Origin: an uncultured Bacteroidales bacterium
Lineage (GTDB): Bacteria; Bacteroidota; Bacteroidia; Bacteroidales; Muribaculaceae
Assembly: GCA_902800715.1 (NCBI GenBank)
Contig: CADCFN010000004.1
Location: 186,001-250,000 of the forward strand
DNA length: 64,000 bases
Direction: 5' to 3'
Shown here: piece after piece, positions 52,440 through 62,546 of the stretch
Numbering within the stretch: the first letter of the stretch is position 1
How the letters are laid out: the number at the start of each line of letters is the position of its first letter
Made by a program: the position numbers and the translations under genes
Notes under the pieces: model-generated
The model's input: only the letters and a program-made list of their open reading frames with translations
Databases searched by the model: none
Told to the model about the DNA's origin: nothing

Positions 52440-55340
52440 CTAGTTCTCGTTCATTAGCAGCATGTCGATGAGAGCGGTGGCATCGGCGATGGAAATGAGG
52501 GTGTCCCCGTTCAAATCAGAACAGATTTCGCAGATTTCAGCATCACCCAGCAGGTAGTCGATGAGGGTGGTCACGTCGGCAATAGAGATTGTGCCATCGT
52601 GGTTCACATCACCCAGTTCAAAGCCGTGGCCATTCTGGAACAGCGTCACTTCCTGTTGGTTGCTCCATTCGCTCTCGGTGCCGTCAACAAACAGGGTTTT
52701 CACCTTATAAACATAGGTGCCCTCGGCCTCAAGGCCCGTCACAGTGTAGAATCTTTCGGTAATGTCTGTGATAAGACGGTAGGCGGCATCGCCTGTTTCA
52801 TTGGCGCGAAGCTTAGCGTTGTCAGTGATGTCACCGGGATAGATATAAATGCTCTGGATAGCAATGTAGTTGGCGCGAGCCTGTACACGCACTCGGTCAC
52901 TTGATGAGCAGTTCAGTACAACGGTGATTTCCTGGAAGTCGTCTTCATCCGACGAGCCAAGCGTGTAGTCACTCTGAGCCGAGCCCGTTGAAATTCTGAC
53001 TTGGCCTACACCATAGCTGGATGGATAATAGGACTTAACCCTTGCCACTACGGTTATCTTGTTGTTGCCGGTCAGGTCAAGTGCCGGGCTAACGAGTGCG
53101 CCATAGGTGGTGCTCCACCAACTGGAGCTGGCTCCCGTGATGACAAAGCCGTTGTTGACGTAGAAAATATTCTCGGCACTCCATCCGTCGGGCAGATAAT
53201 CGGTAGCGGTGTTGGCTACGTTGGGCAGGGTACCGTTATCGTTAGTCACAGCCTCTACATCGGTCAAATCGCAAATACCGCCCTCGACAGCCACGGGACC
53301 GTCGGGTTTGGTCATCACCTCGAGGGTGTAACTTGTCACATTTTCGGCAGGAGTTTGGTCGGCCCAGTCGGCACGGAATTCAGTTAAGTTGATATATTCC
53401 TCATTTGCCGGTTGCATGACGGGAGTGTGAGCCTCGATGAGACCCTGTCCTGTCAAATTAACGATCACACTTTCGGCATTGTCGCTGGCGAGGGTCAACG
53501 AGGCGGTGTAATTCTGCACAGCCGTCGGTGAGAAAGTAACCGTCACAGTCACACCATTGGTGGCATTGCTGCTGTTGATGACTGTGGGATTAACGGTGAA
53601 CACGCCGTTGGGATCGTTGAGCGTGAGGGTGATATCGTTCGTCAGTGCCAATCCGGTCACTGAGAACGTCTTAGTTACGCTGGAGTTTACTTGCGTAGCA
53701 CCGCAGTTGACGTTTTCGGCCGAAACTTGAATAGTGGGATCGGTGATGGCGCCCTTCATGTACCAGAAGCTGGCTGTACCGTCGCCATGAATGGTCATCT
53801 CGGTCACAGGTTTACCCAGATAACCGGCATTGCCCGTAATATTACCGCTGGCGGTCATGTTGAGTTTGGCGGCAGGGGTCGAGTTGTCAGTAAACGCTGA
53901 TTTGTCATTCCTGGGCCAGGTATCGCCACTCTCGTTATTGGTCGACAAGGAGTTGTCGGCGGGCATGATGGTAATCAGCTGGATGTTCTGGTTGTTGGGC
54001 GTATTGGCCGTCCAGCGTTCGGCACTATAGGTGATGTGGTGAATCAGTAGGCCTTGGCCAGGCAGATACCTGTCCCAACCTTGCTGCCTGCGGTTCTCGA
54101 TAATGAAGTACTCGTTGCCATTGATGTCGCTCTGGATGAACAATGCCTTGTCGGTCTCTTCGTCTTTCTGGTTCCAGATGGGCAAGGTGTAATGGGTTCC
54201 AGGATGGGGCATGACGTAGTCAATCCATCCCATAAAATTCTTCTCATAGGCCGAATAGCCCACGGGAGTATAGGTGTCGTTGGCATAGCAGCCGGTGTCC
54301 ATGATGTCCCAGTAGCCCATGCCGTAGTGGCCGCCATAGTTAGTGTCATAGAAGTCGGGCAGACCTAGGCAGTGGCCGAACTCGTGGCAGAAAGTACCGA
54401 TACCATCGATAGTGGTTGTGTTATCGCTACTGCCATGAAGCTCGTTGAACACAGCAAAATTGTTCACATAGACGTTACTGCCGTTGGGACGGAAGGCACC
54501 GTTACCGCCCATGCCGTAGTAAGAGGCCGACTGGAGATTCCAGTTGCAAGGCCAGATGGCACTGGGGACAGTGTAAGAGGCCTGAGCCTCACCCACACCA
54601 GCATAGATGACGATGACCACGTCGCAATAGTTATCGCTGTTGGTATCAAAACGATTAAACGACACACCGTCGGCAGCAGCCATCTGGCAAGCCTCGGTTA
54701 CCATCGAACCCAAACCCTTGTCATCACCGCCCGAAGTGTTGCCGCCGTAGTACTGGCGGTTCTGGCTCAAAGTGTAGATACCGAAGACTTCAAAATCAGG
54801 GTCGTACTTTCCATTGGACTGGTCCTTGAAATACTGCTGAACGCTCGTGTTGCCCGTCAGCATGGCTTGGATGATTTGCTCACGGGTGTTATTGAATCTT
54901 TTGTCTTGGTATTCGACAAGAATGATGGGCACCTTGCGGGCTCCCAACGAAGGCACGTCGGCGTCGGCATTGCTGCCTCCAACTCCAAAGAACGGACGCC
55001 CCTGTATGGGCTTGAATTCCTTGTGCGTCATCGTCAGGTTGCTGTGCTGAGCAACGATAAACGCCCTCTCACTGGCAGAGCGCTGATTGGGCTCATGGGC
55101 GAGCACTTTGCTCACGCCGGTTAATGACGAGGTGTAATAATAGTCACCGTCATCGCCCAAGGCAACCATGAGGCCATCGCTCGTGAGCAGGGCATGATTA
55201 AATGCGTTACCCACAGCTTGTACCCTCAAGAAGGTGCCATCACTTTGCTTTAATGTGTGCCAACCGGGTTTAGCGGGCACTGCTACTGCTGCTAATGCGC
55301 AACTCAGCAATAGCATCAAAATCATAGAAATTCTTTTCAT
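52440..55340 (-). CDS. Secreted M6 family metalloprotease with dockerin-like C-terminus
   Basis: 966 residues. A signal peptide (ends AAVAVPA) and an N-terminal propeptide-like region precede the M6 catalytic domain. The zinc site HEFGHCLGLPD at about residues 317-327 and GYWDIMDTG after it are the M6 features. Then come an Ig-like domain of the ASPM/Hydin type (about 525-640), a jelly-roll-like domain (about 650-870) and a linker with FYTVTGLEAEGTYVYKV. Last are two dockerin-like calcium loops (DVNHDGTISIADVTTLIDYL and DLNGDTLISIADATALIDML). The family digests extracellular proteins such as mucin-type or immune substrates; the target is not known here. Promoter box at 55401-55408. Confidence 0.92.
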   Translation of the reverse strand: MKRISMILMLLLSCALAAVAVPAKPGWHTLKQSDGTFLRVQAVGNAFNHALLTSDGLMVALGDDGDYYYTSSLTGVSKVLAHEPNQRSASERAFIVAQHSNLTMTHKEFKPIQGRPFFGVGGSNADADVPSLGARKVPIILVEYQDKRFNNTREQIIQAMLTGNTSVQQYFKDQSNGKYDPDFEVFGIYTLSQNRQYYGGNTSGGDDKGLGSMVTEACQMAAADGVSFNRFDTNSDNYCDVVIVIYAGVGEAQASYTVPSAIWPCNWNLQSASYYGMGGNGAFRPNGSNVYVNNFAVFNELHGSSDNTTTIDGIGTFCHEFGHCLGLPDFYDTNYGGHYGMGYWDIMDTGCYANDTYTPVGYSAYEKNFMGWIDYVMPHPGTHYTLPIWNQKDEETDKALFIQSDINGNEYFIIENRRQQGWDRYLPGQGLLIHHITYSAERWTANTPNNQNIQLITIMPADNSLSTNNESGDTWPRNDKSAFTDNSTPAAKLNMTASGNITGNAGYLGKPVTEMTIHGDGTASFWYMKGAITDPTIQVSAENVNCGATQVNSSVTKTFSVTGLALTNDITLTLNDPNGVFTVNPTVINSSNATNGVTVTVTFSPTAVQNYTASLTLASDNAESVIVNLTGQGLIEAHTPVMQPANEEYINLTEFRADWADQTPAENVTSYTLEVMTKPDGPVAVEGGICDLTDVEAVTNDNGTLPNVANTATDYLPDGWSAENIFYVNNGFVITGASSSWWSTTYGALVSPALDLTGNNKITVVARVKSYYPSSYGVGQVRISTGSAQSDYTLGSSDEDDFQEITVVLNCSSSDRVRVQARANYIAIQSIYIYPGDITDNAKLRANETGDAAYRLITDITERFYTVTGLEAEGTYVYKVKTLFVDGTESEWSNQQEVTLFQNGHGFELGDVNHDGTISIADVTTLIDYLLGDAEICEICSDLNGDTLISIADATALIDMLLMNEN

Positions 55341-55400
55341 TTGAAACTTGAATTTTGGTTTTTGGTAGTTTAATTAGTCACTAATTATAATAAAACGATG

Positions 55401-55408
55401 CAAATATA
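55401..55408 (-). promoter_or_regulatory. -7 box of the M6 protease gene
   Basis: Minus-strand TATATTTG, 60 nt before the start codon. Confidence 0.5.
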
Positions 55409-55496
55409 GTAATAATCATAAGACTCCAATGCATTTTGAACCCTAATTCAGAAAAAAACACACCATATTCCATAAGGCAAGCAGACGGCATGGCAC

Positions 55497-55532
55497 AAAA
55501 AAGGCTAACGCGGCAACGACCGCATTAGCCTT
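55497..55532 (-). terminator. Terminator of tRNA-Pro
   Basis: Stem AAGGCTAA.GCGG with its complement (one non-matching pair), loop of 6 nt, and six T after it on the minus strand. Confidence 0.8.
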
Positions 55533-55541
55533 GTGATCGAG

Positions 55542-55615
55542 TCGGGGTGAGAAGACTCGAACTTCCGGCCTCCACGTCCCGAACGTGGCGCGCTAACCAA
55601 CTGTGCTACACCCCG
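55542..55615 (-). tRNA. tRNA-Pro (anticodon CGG)
   Basis: A 74-nt cloverleaf. The acceptor CGGGGTG pairs with CACCCCG, the anticodon loop TTCGGGA in stem CCACG/CGTGG carries CGG, and the T-loop TTCGAGT is standard. CCA is not encoded. Confidence 0.93.
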
Positions 55616-55633
55616 AAGCTCGTTTGAGCGGTG

Positions 55634-55641
55634 CAAAGGTA
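55634..55641 (-). promoter_or_regulatory. -7 box of tRNA-Pro
   Basis: Minus-strand TACCTTTG, 18 nt before the tRNA 5' end. It lies in the gap downstream of polA. Confidence 0.55.
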
Positions 55642-55682
55642 CTGCTAATTTTTTAAATAGAGCAATATTTCGGCAATTTTCT

Positions 55683-58535
55683 TTAGTGGGCGTCGAGCCA
55701 ATTGGTGGCGGTGCCGTGGCTGGCGGTGAGTTTCACTTGGCCCTTGTAAACGCCTTCCATCTCCTCAATAACGATGCGCTGCACGCGGTCAAGCTCACTG
55801 GGGATGACGTCAAAGTTGAGTTCATCATGCACTTGCAGAATCATCTTGGATTGGATGTTCTCCTGCTGGAAACGCCTGTAGATACGCACCATAGCCAGTT
55901 TGATGACGTCGGCGGCGGTGCCCTGGATGGGCGCATTGATGGCGTTGCGCTCGCTGAAGCCCCTCACCACGGCATTGCGGGAATTGATGTCGGGCAGCAT
56001 GCGTCGTCGGCCGTAGAGCGTGGTCACATAGCCTTTCTCGCGCGCTTGAGCGATGCTGCAGTCGATGTAGTCGCGCACCTGCGGGAAAGTCAGATAATAG
56101 CCGTCGATAAGCATCTTGGCCTCCTCGCGCGGTATGTTGAGGCGTTGGGCGAGCCCGAAGGCGCTGATGCCATACAGGATACCGAAGTTGGCGGTCTTGG
56201 CCTTGCGTCGTTCATCGCTGGTAACCTCTTCTAACGGTTTGTGATAGATACGCGCGGCTGTAATGGCGTGGATATCGTGGTCATGGGCAAAGGCGTCCAG
56301 CATGGTCTTGTCATGGCTCAAATCGGCGACGAGACGCAACTCAATCTGTGAATAGTCAGCGCTGAAGAACACGTTGCCGTCGGCAGGGATGAAGGCACGC
56401 CTAATTTCTTTGCCGTCATCGCTGCGAACGGGGATGTTCTGCAGGTTGGGGTTGGTCGAGGACAGGCGTCCGGTGGCGGTAACGGTCTGGTTATAGGTCG
56501 TGTGGATGCGTCCGGTGGTGGGGTTGATGAGGGCAGGCAAGGCATTGACATAGGTTGACAGCAGTTTGCGTATTCCTCTCAGCTCCAGAATCTTGTCTAC
56601 GAGCGGGTGGCGGTAGCGCAGTTTCAACAGGACGTCCTCGGTGGTACTGTATTGTCCAGTCTTGGTCTTCTTTGCCTTGGGATCGATTTTCAGATGGTCA
56701 AAGAGCACTTCTCCCACCTGGGCTGGTGATGCTGTGTTAAATGGCACGCCAGCCAGCTGGTGGCACTCCGTTTCCAGGCGGTTCATCTGTTCGGTCAGTG
56801 CGACGGAGTAGTCATTGAGCGCTTTCACATCGATTCTGGCTCCAGCGAGTTCCATGCTAGCCAGGACCTGAACCAGTGGCAGCTCGATGTCATGAAGCAG
56901 TTTCTCCAGCCCTTGCTGTTTTATCTGGTCGTTAAGCACATCGGGCAACTGCAGGGTGAGGTCGGCGGCTTCACACGCCCAGCGGGTAAGTGCCTCGGGC
57001 GACACCTGCTGCGGTTTGAGCTGGTTGCGCCCCTTGGGACCCAACAGGCTTTCGGGCGTTATTGCGGTGTAATGCAGCAGTTCATACGCCATTTCGGCTG
57101 TGGAATGTCCGCGTTCGGGTTGCAGCAGGTAGTGTGCAACTGCCGTATCATAGTAGGGAGCTGTGAATGCCACGCCATGACGGTCAAGTGCGACCATAGT
57201 GCGCTTGATGTCGCTGCTCACAATGCACGTCTCGCCAGTGAATAGTGGTGCCAATGCTTTGAGCAAATCGGACTTGCCGTTGCATTGGATAAATGTTGCC
57301 TCGTGTGCCTTTCCGCACAAGGCGATACCCAGGATGCTCAACTGCATGGCGCTGCTGCCTGTTCCCAGAAGGCTCACGGCAACACGCTCTTGACCCAGGA
57401 GGTCGCTCACGAGGGCTGCAACCTCGATGGGCGAGGTGACGAGTTGATAGTTGTGGGGCACATCGGCTAGCGTCTTGTAGCTTGGCGTTGCCGTGTCGAC
57501 CGTTGTTGCCGGCTCGGGGTTGTCAAGGTCAAAAAGCGACAATTGCTGGCGAGGGACCGACTGGGCAGGACTAGTGGACTTGACGGGACTTGCAGCCTTG
57601 TCAGGAGCCACAGGACTTGCAGGTTGGGCAGGACTGGTGCCTTCCAACCCGGCGTTGGCCTCTCCGCCGTCGATGAGGCGCTGGGTGAGCGTGCGGAATT
57701 CCAGCTCGTTGAACACCTCGCGCAGGGCATCCATATCACTCGGCTCACGCTTCAACGCATCGGCTTCGAGGGTGACGGGCACATCTGTGATGATGGTTGC
57801 CAGCCACTTGGACATGCGTATCTGCTCGGCGTTATCGACGACCTTCTGTTGCAGGGCGCCCTTGAGTTCGTCGGTGTGTTCCAGTAAGTTTTCGATGGAA
57901 CCGAACTGCTGGATGAGCTTCTCGGCGGTTTTTGGTCCCACACCGGGGCAGCCGGGAATGTTGTCGGCGGTATCGCCCATCAGACCCAGGATGTCAATGA
58001 GCTGTTTGGGGGACTGGATGCCGTACTTGGCATTGACCTCCTCGACACCCAAAACTTCGTTTTTACCAGGGTTGAAGACCTTGATATTTGGGGTCACCAG
58101 TTGGCCAAAGTCTTTGTCACCCGTGACCATATAGGTGAAAAAGCCCTGGCCCTCGGCCTGGTGGGAGAGGGTGCCGATGACATCGTCGGCCTCATAGCCC
58201 TCAATCTCAAAGATGGGGATGCGGTAAGCCTGCAGGATGCGTTTGATATAGGGCACGGCTACAAGGATGCCCTCGGGTGTCTTATCGCGGTTGGCCTTGT
58301 AGGGCTCGTAGCTCTCATGCCTGAAGGTCTTGCCTCCTGGCGGGTCAAAGCACACGGCGATGTGTGACGGCTGCTCTCGCTTGAGCAGGTCTTGCAGGGT
58401 GTTGACAAAGCCGAAAATGGCCGAAGTGTCGATACCGGTCGAGGTGATGCGCGGGCTGCGTATCATGGCGTAGAAGGCCCTGAAAATCAGCGCATAGGCA
58501 TCAAGTAGCAGCAATTTCTTTGTGGATTCCATCAT
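55683..58535 (-). CDS. polA: DNA polymerase I, proofreading site apparently lost
   Basis: 950 residues. The 5'-3' exonuclease (FEN) domain is at 1-290 (LLLLDAYALIFRAFYAM, GDKDFGQLV, MGDTADNIPGCPGVGPKTA). A Pro/Ala/Ser linker follows at about 290-345, then a 3'-5' exonuclease-like fold at about 355-545, then the polymerase at 560-950. Polymerase motifs are intact: FSADYSQIELRLVADLSHD (A), RRKAKTANFGILYGIS (B) and QVHDELNFDV (C). Where the proofreading site should read DTET-like, this protein has VAVSLLGTGSS. The later acidic positions near SSDIKRTMV and GHSTAEM also lack the expected Asp. So it probably fills gaps and removes primers without proofreading. Confidence 0.95.
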   Translation of the reverse strand: MMESTKKLLLLDAYALIFRAFYAMIRSPRITSTGIDTSAIFGFVNTLQDLLKREQPSHIAVCFDPPGGKTFRHESYEPYKANRDKTPEGILVAVPYIKRILQAYRIPIFEIEGYEADDVIGTLSHQAEGQGFFTYMVTGDKDFGQLVTPNIKVFNPGKNEVLGVEEVNAKYGIQSPKQLIDILGLMGDTADNIPGCPGVGPKTAEKLIQQFGSIENLLEHTDELKGALQQKVVDNAEQIRMSKWLATIITDVPVTLEADALKREPSDMDALREVFNELEFRTLTQRLIDGGEANAGLEGTSPAQPASPVAPDKAASPVKSTSPAQSVPRQQLSLFDLDNPEPATTVDTATPSYKTLADVPHNYQLVTSPIEVAALVSDLLGQERVAVSLLGTGSSAMQLSILGIALCGKAHEATFIQCNGKSDLLKALAPLFTGETCIVSSDIKRTMVALDRHGVAFTAPYYDTAVAHYLLQPERGHSTAEMAYELLHYTAITPESLLGPKGRNQLKPQQVSPEALTRWACEAADLTLQLPDVLNDQIKQQGLEKLLHDIELPLVQVLASMELAGARIDVKALNDYSVALTEQMNRLETECHQLAGVPFNTASPAQVGEVLFDHLKIDPKAKKTKTGQYSTTEDVLLKLRYRHPLVDKILELRGIRKLLSTYVNALPALINPTTGRIHTTYNQTVTATGRLSSTNPNLQNIPVRSDDGKEIRRAFIPADGNVFFSADYSQIELRLVADLSHDKTMLDAFAHDHDIHAITAARIYHKPLEEVTSDERRKAKTANFGILYGISAFGLAQRLNIPREEAKMLIDGYYLTFPQVRDYIDCSIAQAREKGYVTTLYGRRRMLPDINSRNAVVRGFSERNAINAPIQGTAADVIKLAMVRIYRRFQQENIQSKMILQVHDELNFDVIPSELDRVQRIVIEEMEGVYKGQVKLTASHGTATNWLDAH

Positions 58536-58710
58536 GTAGTGATTGTTTACAGGCCATAAAGATAGTGATTTTTTCTTTCACTTTGGTTTTTCGATTTCAA
58601 GTTTTCGGTCATGGGGTGTGATTTGTTGAATTCTTGTTGTTTGCTGGCTGCTTTGATTGCATTAAATCAAATTTACTCTTAAAAATGGTGATGCAATCGA
58701 GAATTATTAG

Positions 58711-58718
58711 TAATTTTG
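58711..58718 (+). promoter_or_regulatory. -7 box of the polyprenyl synthase gene
   Basis: TAATTTTG ends 6 nt before the ATG at 58725, implying a leaderless or nearly leaderless transcript. Confidence 0.5.
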
Positions 58719-58724
58719 CAAGCT

Positions 58725-59702
58725 ATGGCAACATCGTTGAAACATATCCAAGAGCAGCTGAGTCCAGAACTGGACGCCCTCAATCATATCATCGTCACCA
58801 CATTGACGAGTAACAGCGAACTCACTAACAGCATCGTGACTACCTATCTCAAGAGCAAAGGCAAGATGCTGAGGCCCATTATCACGTTGTTGAGCGCCAA
58901 ATTCTTTGGCGGCATCAATGAGAAGGCCCTGCAGGGTGCTGCCGCCCTCGAGATGCTCCACAATGCATCGCTCATCCATGACGATGTCATCGATGAAGCT
59001 ACCGAGCGCCGTGGCCTACCCACGATTAACAACGTGTGGAGCAATCATGTCGCTGTGCTTGTGGGTGACTTCTTCGTGACGGGTGCGCTGCGCTGTGGTG
59101 TGGCAACTGGTGACGGACGCATCTTGAGCGCCCTTGCCGATATGGGCAGGGACCTCTCTCTGGGCGAGATTGACCAGGTGGACATTGCCCGCAACCACAA
59201 CATCGACGAGGCAACTTACATGGATATCATCCGTGCCAAGACGGCATCGCTGTTTGAGTGCTGCGCTGTGGTGGGCGGCTACGCCAACAACGCTCCCCAG
59301 ACCGTCATCGACGAGTTGCGCCGTTATGCGCGCCTGCTGGGCATCTGCTTCCAGATCAAGGATGACACGTTCGATTACTATAACGACCCCATCATCGGCA
59401 AGCCCACGGGCAATGACCTGCGTGAAGGCAAGGTGACATTGCCACTGATTTATGCCCTGCGCCGTGAGGATATGCCCGAGCACGACCGTATGCTGTCAAT
59501 AGTGAACAAAGAAACGCTTTCCAGCGAGGACATCGACGTGCTCATCGACTATGCCAAGCGTGCTGGCGGTATCGAGTATGCCTACGAGACAATGCGTCGC
59601 TTGCGTGACGAGGCGACCACCATCCTCTCGCCTTATCAGCCCGACGAAACCATTGACCAGTTCAGGGAGATATTTGACTACGTCATCGAGCGGAGGCTTT
59701 AA
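58725..59702 (+). CDS. Polyprenyl diphosphate synthase (octaprenyl type)
   Basis: About 325 residues, all-helical trans-prenyltransferase. It extends farnesyl diphosphate with isopentenyl units to make the menaquinone side chain; the chain length is not readable with certainty. The first Asp-rich motif is [15 protein letters not shown], the second [10 protein letters not shown], and KGKMLRP binds substrate. The start at 58725 ([12 protein letters not shown]) is preferred over a TTG at 58716, which falls in the promoter box. rnhB follows 32 nt later, probably on the same transcript. Confidence 0.92.
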   Translation: MATSLKHIQEQLSPELDALNHIIVTTLTSNSELTNSIVTTYLKSKGKMLRPIITLLSAKFFGGINEKALQGAAALEMLHNASLIHDDVIDEATERRGLPTINNVWSNHVAVLVGDFFVTGALRCGVATGDGRILSALADMGRDLSLGEIDQVDIARNHNIDEATYMDIIRAKTASLFECCAVVGGYANNAPQTVIDELRRYARLLGICFQIKDDTFDYYNDPIIGKPTGNDLREGKVTLPLIYALRREDMPEHDRMLSIVNKETLSSEDIDVLIDYAKRAGGIEYAYETMRRLRDEATTILSPYQPDETIDQFREIFDYVIERRL

Positions 59703-59734
59703 ACACTTTTTTCTTCTCTATAATTCTAATCAAA

Positions 59735-60337
59735 ATGCTGCAGGCATTTTTGATAGCAGGACGCATCGAGGCTGGCTGTGACGAGGCTGGCAGGGGATGT
59801 CTTGCGGGTCCGGTGACAGCGGCCGCCGTGATTTTGCCGCCCGATTTCCACAATGACCTGATTAACGACAGCAAGCAGCTGACCGAGCGCCAACGCGAGC
59901 AGTTGCGTCCCATCATCGAGCGCGAGGCGGTGGCATGGGCCGTTGCCATGGTTTCGCCACAGGAGATTGACCGCATCAACATCCTGCGTGCCAGCATCAC
60001 GGCGATGCACCGTGCCCTCGACCAGCTCACCGTGCGTCCTGAGGGCATCCTGGTTGACGGCAACCGCTTTTTCCCGTATCATGACATTCCCCACACCACC
60101 ATTGTCAAGGGTGACGGCAAGATGCTCAGCATCGCTGCCGCCTCGATTCTGGCCAAGACACATCGTGACGAGTTGATGTGCCGCCTGGATGCCGAATTCC
60201 CGCAGTATGGTTGGGCGCGCAATAAGGGATACCCAACACCCGACCACCGTGCTGCTATCGCCCAATATGGCGCTACGCCCTATCACCGCCACACGTTCCA
60301 GCTGCTGCCTCAACCCACGTTGTTCGACAATCTGTAA
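59735..60337 (+). CDS. rnhB: Ribonuclease HII
   Basis: 200 residues. It removes single ribonucleotides and RNA from RNA-DNA hybrids. The catalytic acids are in [19 protein letters not shown] (Asp, Glu) and ILVDGNRFF (Asp), and [17 protein letters not shown] is the family signature. It is downstream of the polyprenyl synthase and ends before a strong terminator. Confidence 0.95.
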   Translation: MLQAFLIAGRIEAGCDEAGRGCLAGPVTAAAVILPPDFHNDLINDSKQLTERQREQLRPIIEREAVAWAVAMVSPQEIDRINILRASITAMHRALDQLTVRPEGILVDGNRFFPYHDIPHTTIVKGDGKMLSIAAASILAKTHRDELMCRLDAEFPQYGWARNKGYPTPDHRAAIAQYGATPYHRHTFQLLPQPTLFDNL

Positions 60338-60391
60338 CCCATCACTGCTGATTCAAGGGAAAAACATCTTGTGATGCTATAAAGACAAGAA

Positions 60392-60425
60392 AACATCCGC
60401 TCCCGGAAGGGGGCGGATGTTTTTG
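60392..60425 (+). terminator. Rho-independent terminator after rnhB
   Basis: Stem AACATCCGC / GCGGATGTT followed by T-run at 60420-60424. Confidence 0.85.
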
Positions 60426-60435
60426 TCATGTAGTG

Positions 60436-60459
60436 AGTACTGAACTTCTGTTCAGTACT
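60436..60459. terminator. Second hairpin between rnhB and the dockerin-tailed gene
   Basis: A perfect 10-bp stem (60436-60445 with 60450-60459) and 4-nt loop, 12 nt past the stop of the minus-strand gene. There is no T-run; it may act with the neighbouring terminator. Confidence 0.55.
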
Positions 60460-60471
60460 GGTCACTTGGGA

Positions 60472-62358
60472 TTACCACTGGTTGGTCAGCAGGAAGTCGA
60501 TGAGTGCAGTAACGTCACCGATACCTACCTCGTTATCGAGGTTGCAGTCAGCAGCTGCAGGCATGTCGCTTGCATTGTTGAGCATCAAGTCGATCAGTGT
60601 GGTTACGTCACCAATAGCTACATCACCGTCGCCGTCAACGTCGCCACGAATGAATTCAGTACCCTCAGCCTCGGTAACAGCGATGGGCATAATCTGTACA
60701 GCATTGTTGTAGTAGCTTACCATACCCTCAACATCATAGGTCTTACCCTCCTCGATGGTGGGATAGGTGATGTTGAACTGGTTGTAGATAGCCATACCGT
60801 CAGCGGTGTAGAGATACTTGGGATCCTCAGCAGTGGTCAGGGTCAGGCCCTTAACAATCACGCGCTCGTTGATGTTATCGGTGGTGAGCTGAGCCTCGGT
60901 GTACTCGTTAGCCTCGATGGTCTGCAGGGGCTCTTCGCTTGCAGTCACGTTGTAGGGATACTGATACTCGTGGATAGTGCCACGGAACAGATAGTGCTGT
61001 GCTTCCCATTCCTCATTGAGAACGGTACCTTCGGCGAACTCGGGAACCTGGCTGCCGTAGATCAGGCCATAGCCACTGTCGTCCTTAACCCACAGGTTGC
61101 TACCATTCTGGTAAACAACAACTACGTTGCCGTAGAATACAAAGTCGGTTTTGTTCTCCAGGTTGTTAGCCTCGGCCAGAGTAGCTACCTCAACGCGCTT
61201 GGTGTAGGTAGCAGTAGCCACTTCGCTCTGAGTGCCGTTGAGTTCAGCATAAGCCTTAACGGTAGTTGTCTCGGTCAGGGTGAAAGGAGCTTCGTAAACC
61301 TCATACTCGCCATCGTTGAGTGCGTAGTAAATGGTAGCGCCCTCGGTAGTGCAGGTGATGGCAACTTCCTGGCTGCCAACGAATGCTCTGCCACTAGGAT
61401 CGAATACGGGCTTAGCAACCTCGGTGATATCAATAATCTCACCGGTAGCCTTGTAGATATAAACAGGCTTCTGGTTGTTGGTAGCACCATAGCAAGAGAA
61501 CAGCACGGGGTTGTTTGTGCTGTTGAAACGAACGACGTTGCGTTCGTTGGTGCCCTGGAAGACGATGATAGCGCTGTCGCCATCGATGGTGATTGCAGCG
61601 TTAGCGTTGCCAAGAGTGTCAACGGGGGTTTCGAGCTTCATCTGGTTGCTAGTGCTGCTGGCTGCATAGAGGTAGCCTTGAGCAGTCTTGAGGTTCCAGT
61701 TTGCGTCAGCAGCCTCAAGGGTGATGACGTTAGCGAGATCGGTGACAATCTTGCCATCGGTAATGGTTACATCAACACCGCCAAAGTTGTTGCCACGGCT
61801 ATCGCCCATAGCGAAAGCAGCGTCATCCTTGAAGCCCACGAGGATAATCTTGTCGCCAGCGGCAAGGTCATTCACGTTGGTTACAGGAGCAAATACGTTG
61901 CTCTCGGGATCGGGATCAGGACCAGGACCAGGGGTCTCACCGTCGAAGGTAACAACCATCTTCTGGATGCGCACCTGGGCACCGGTATTGTTGGTGAAGA
62001 TGATGTTTGTGGCTTCGCCACCCCAAACACCGTCTGCATAGGTGCCGCTATTAGCACTGTTATTAACCCAACCACCCTGTGAGAAGGTGAACTCAATCGA
62101 GGTAATGTTGTTCTCGGCAGCAACAGTCATTGTGTTGTTGGCGTACAGACGCATACTTGTACCACTGGTGTAGTACTTGGGGGTAGTGCCACCATTAGCG
62201 TTGAAGGTCATCGAAACACCATTGATTGTGATGGTCTGACCATCAAAATCCTGTGCGTTGGTGTAGCCCTGAGTGCTGAAGTCAATAGTTACAGAGCTAG
62301 CGGCCCAAACCGACATGGTCAGCAGGGCAATCGTGAGGAGAGAAAATAATTTCTTCAT
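60472..62358 (-). CDS. Large secreted protein with CHB_HEX_C-like and OB-fold-like regions and dockerin-like C-terminus
   Basis: 628 residues. A signal peptide (MKKLFSLLTIALLTMSVWA) is followed by an N-terminal beta region that looks carbohydrate-binding-like (about 20-150), and a beta domain at about 160-300. A chitobiase C-terminal-type repeat lies at about 310-390 (QEVAITCTTEGATIYYALNDG, TVKAYAELNGTQSEVA). An OB-fold-like region follows at about 395-560 (FYGNVVVVYQNGSNLWVKDD, INERVIVKGLTL). The last 60 residues are dockerin-like (GDVDGDGDVAIGDVTTLIDL and CNLDNEVGIGDVTALIDFL). No catalytic domain was recognised, so it may be an adhesive or binding protein. The leader is about 100 nt long. 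Confidence 0.82.
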   Translation of the reverse strand: MKKLFSLLTIALLTMSVWAASSVTIDFSTQGYTNAQDFDGQTITINGVSMTFNANGGTTPKYYTSGTSMRLYANNTMTVAAENNITSIEFTFSQGGWVNNSANSGTYADGVWGGEATNIIFTNNTGAQVRIQKMVVTFDGETPGPGPDPDPESNVFAPVTNVNDLAAGDKIILVGFKDDAAFAMGDSRGNNFGGVDVTITDGKIVTDLANVITLEAADANWNLKTAQGYLYAASSTSNQMKLETPVDTLGNANAAITIDGDSAIIVFQGTNERNVVRFNSTNNPVLFSCYGATNNQKPVYIYKATGEIIDITEVAKPVFDPSGRAFVGSQEVAITCTTEGATIYYALNDGEYEVYEAPFTLTETTTVKAYAELNGTQSEVATATYTKRVEVATLAEANNLENKTDFVFYGNVVVVYQNGSNLWVKDDSGYGLIYGSQVPEFAEGTVLNEEWEAQHYLFRGTIHEYQYPYNVTASEEPLQTIEANEYTEAQLTTDNINERVIVKGLTLTTAEDPKYLYTADGMAIYNQFNITYPTIEEGKTYDVEGMVSYYNNAVQIMPIAVTEAEGTEFIRGDVDGDGDVAIGDVTTLIDLMLNNASDMPAAADCNLDNEVGIGDVTALIDFLLTNQW

Positions 62359-62456
62359 AAAAAACGTGAATGAATTTAGAAGTTAATGAAATATGTGAAT
62401 AAACAAAAAATGTTCATTTTGAGCGCTTTAAGTGAGCGAGGGCCATTTCATGGGGG

Positions 62457-62464
62457 CAAAGGTA
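62457..62464 (-). promoter_or_regulatory. -7 box of the 628-residue secreted protein gene
   Basis: Minus-strand TACCTTTG, 98 nt before the ATG. The rest of the 316-nt gap (62359-62674) holds this leader and the terminator at 62554; no further gene is seen. Confidence 0.5.
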
Positions 62465-62546
62465 GGAACTTTTAATTAACTGTGCAATACTTTGACTATA
62501 AATCTTGTTGGACATGAATCAGGGTGTCTTTGTCTCGCACAACACA

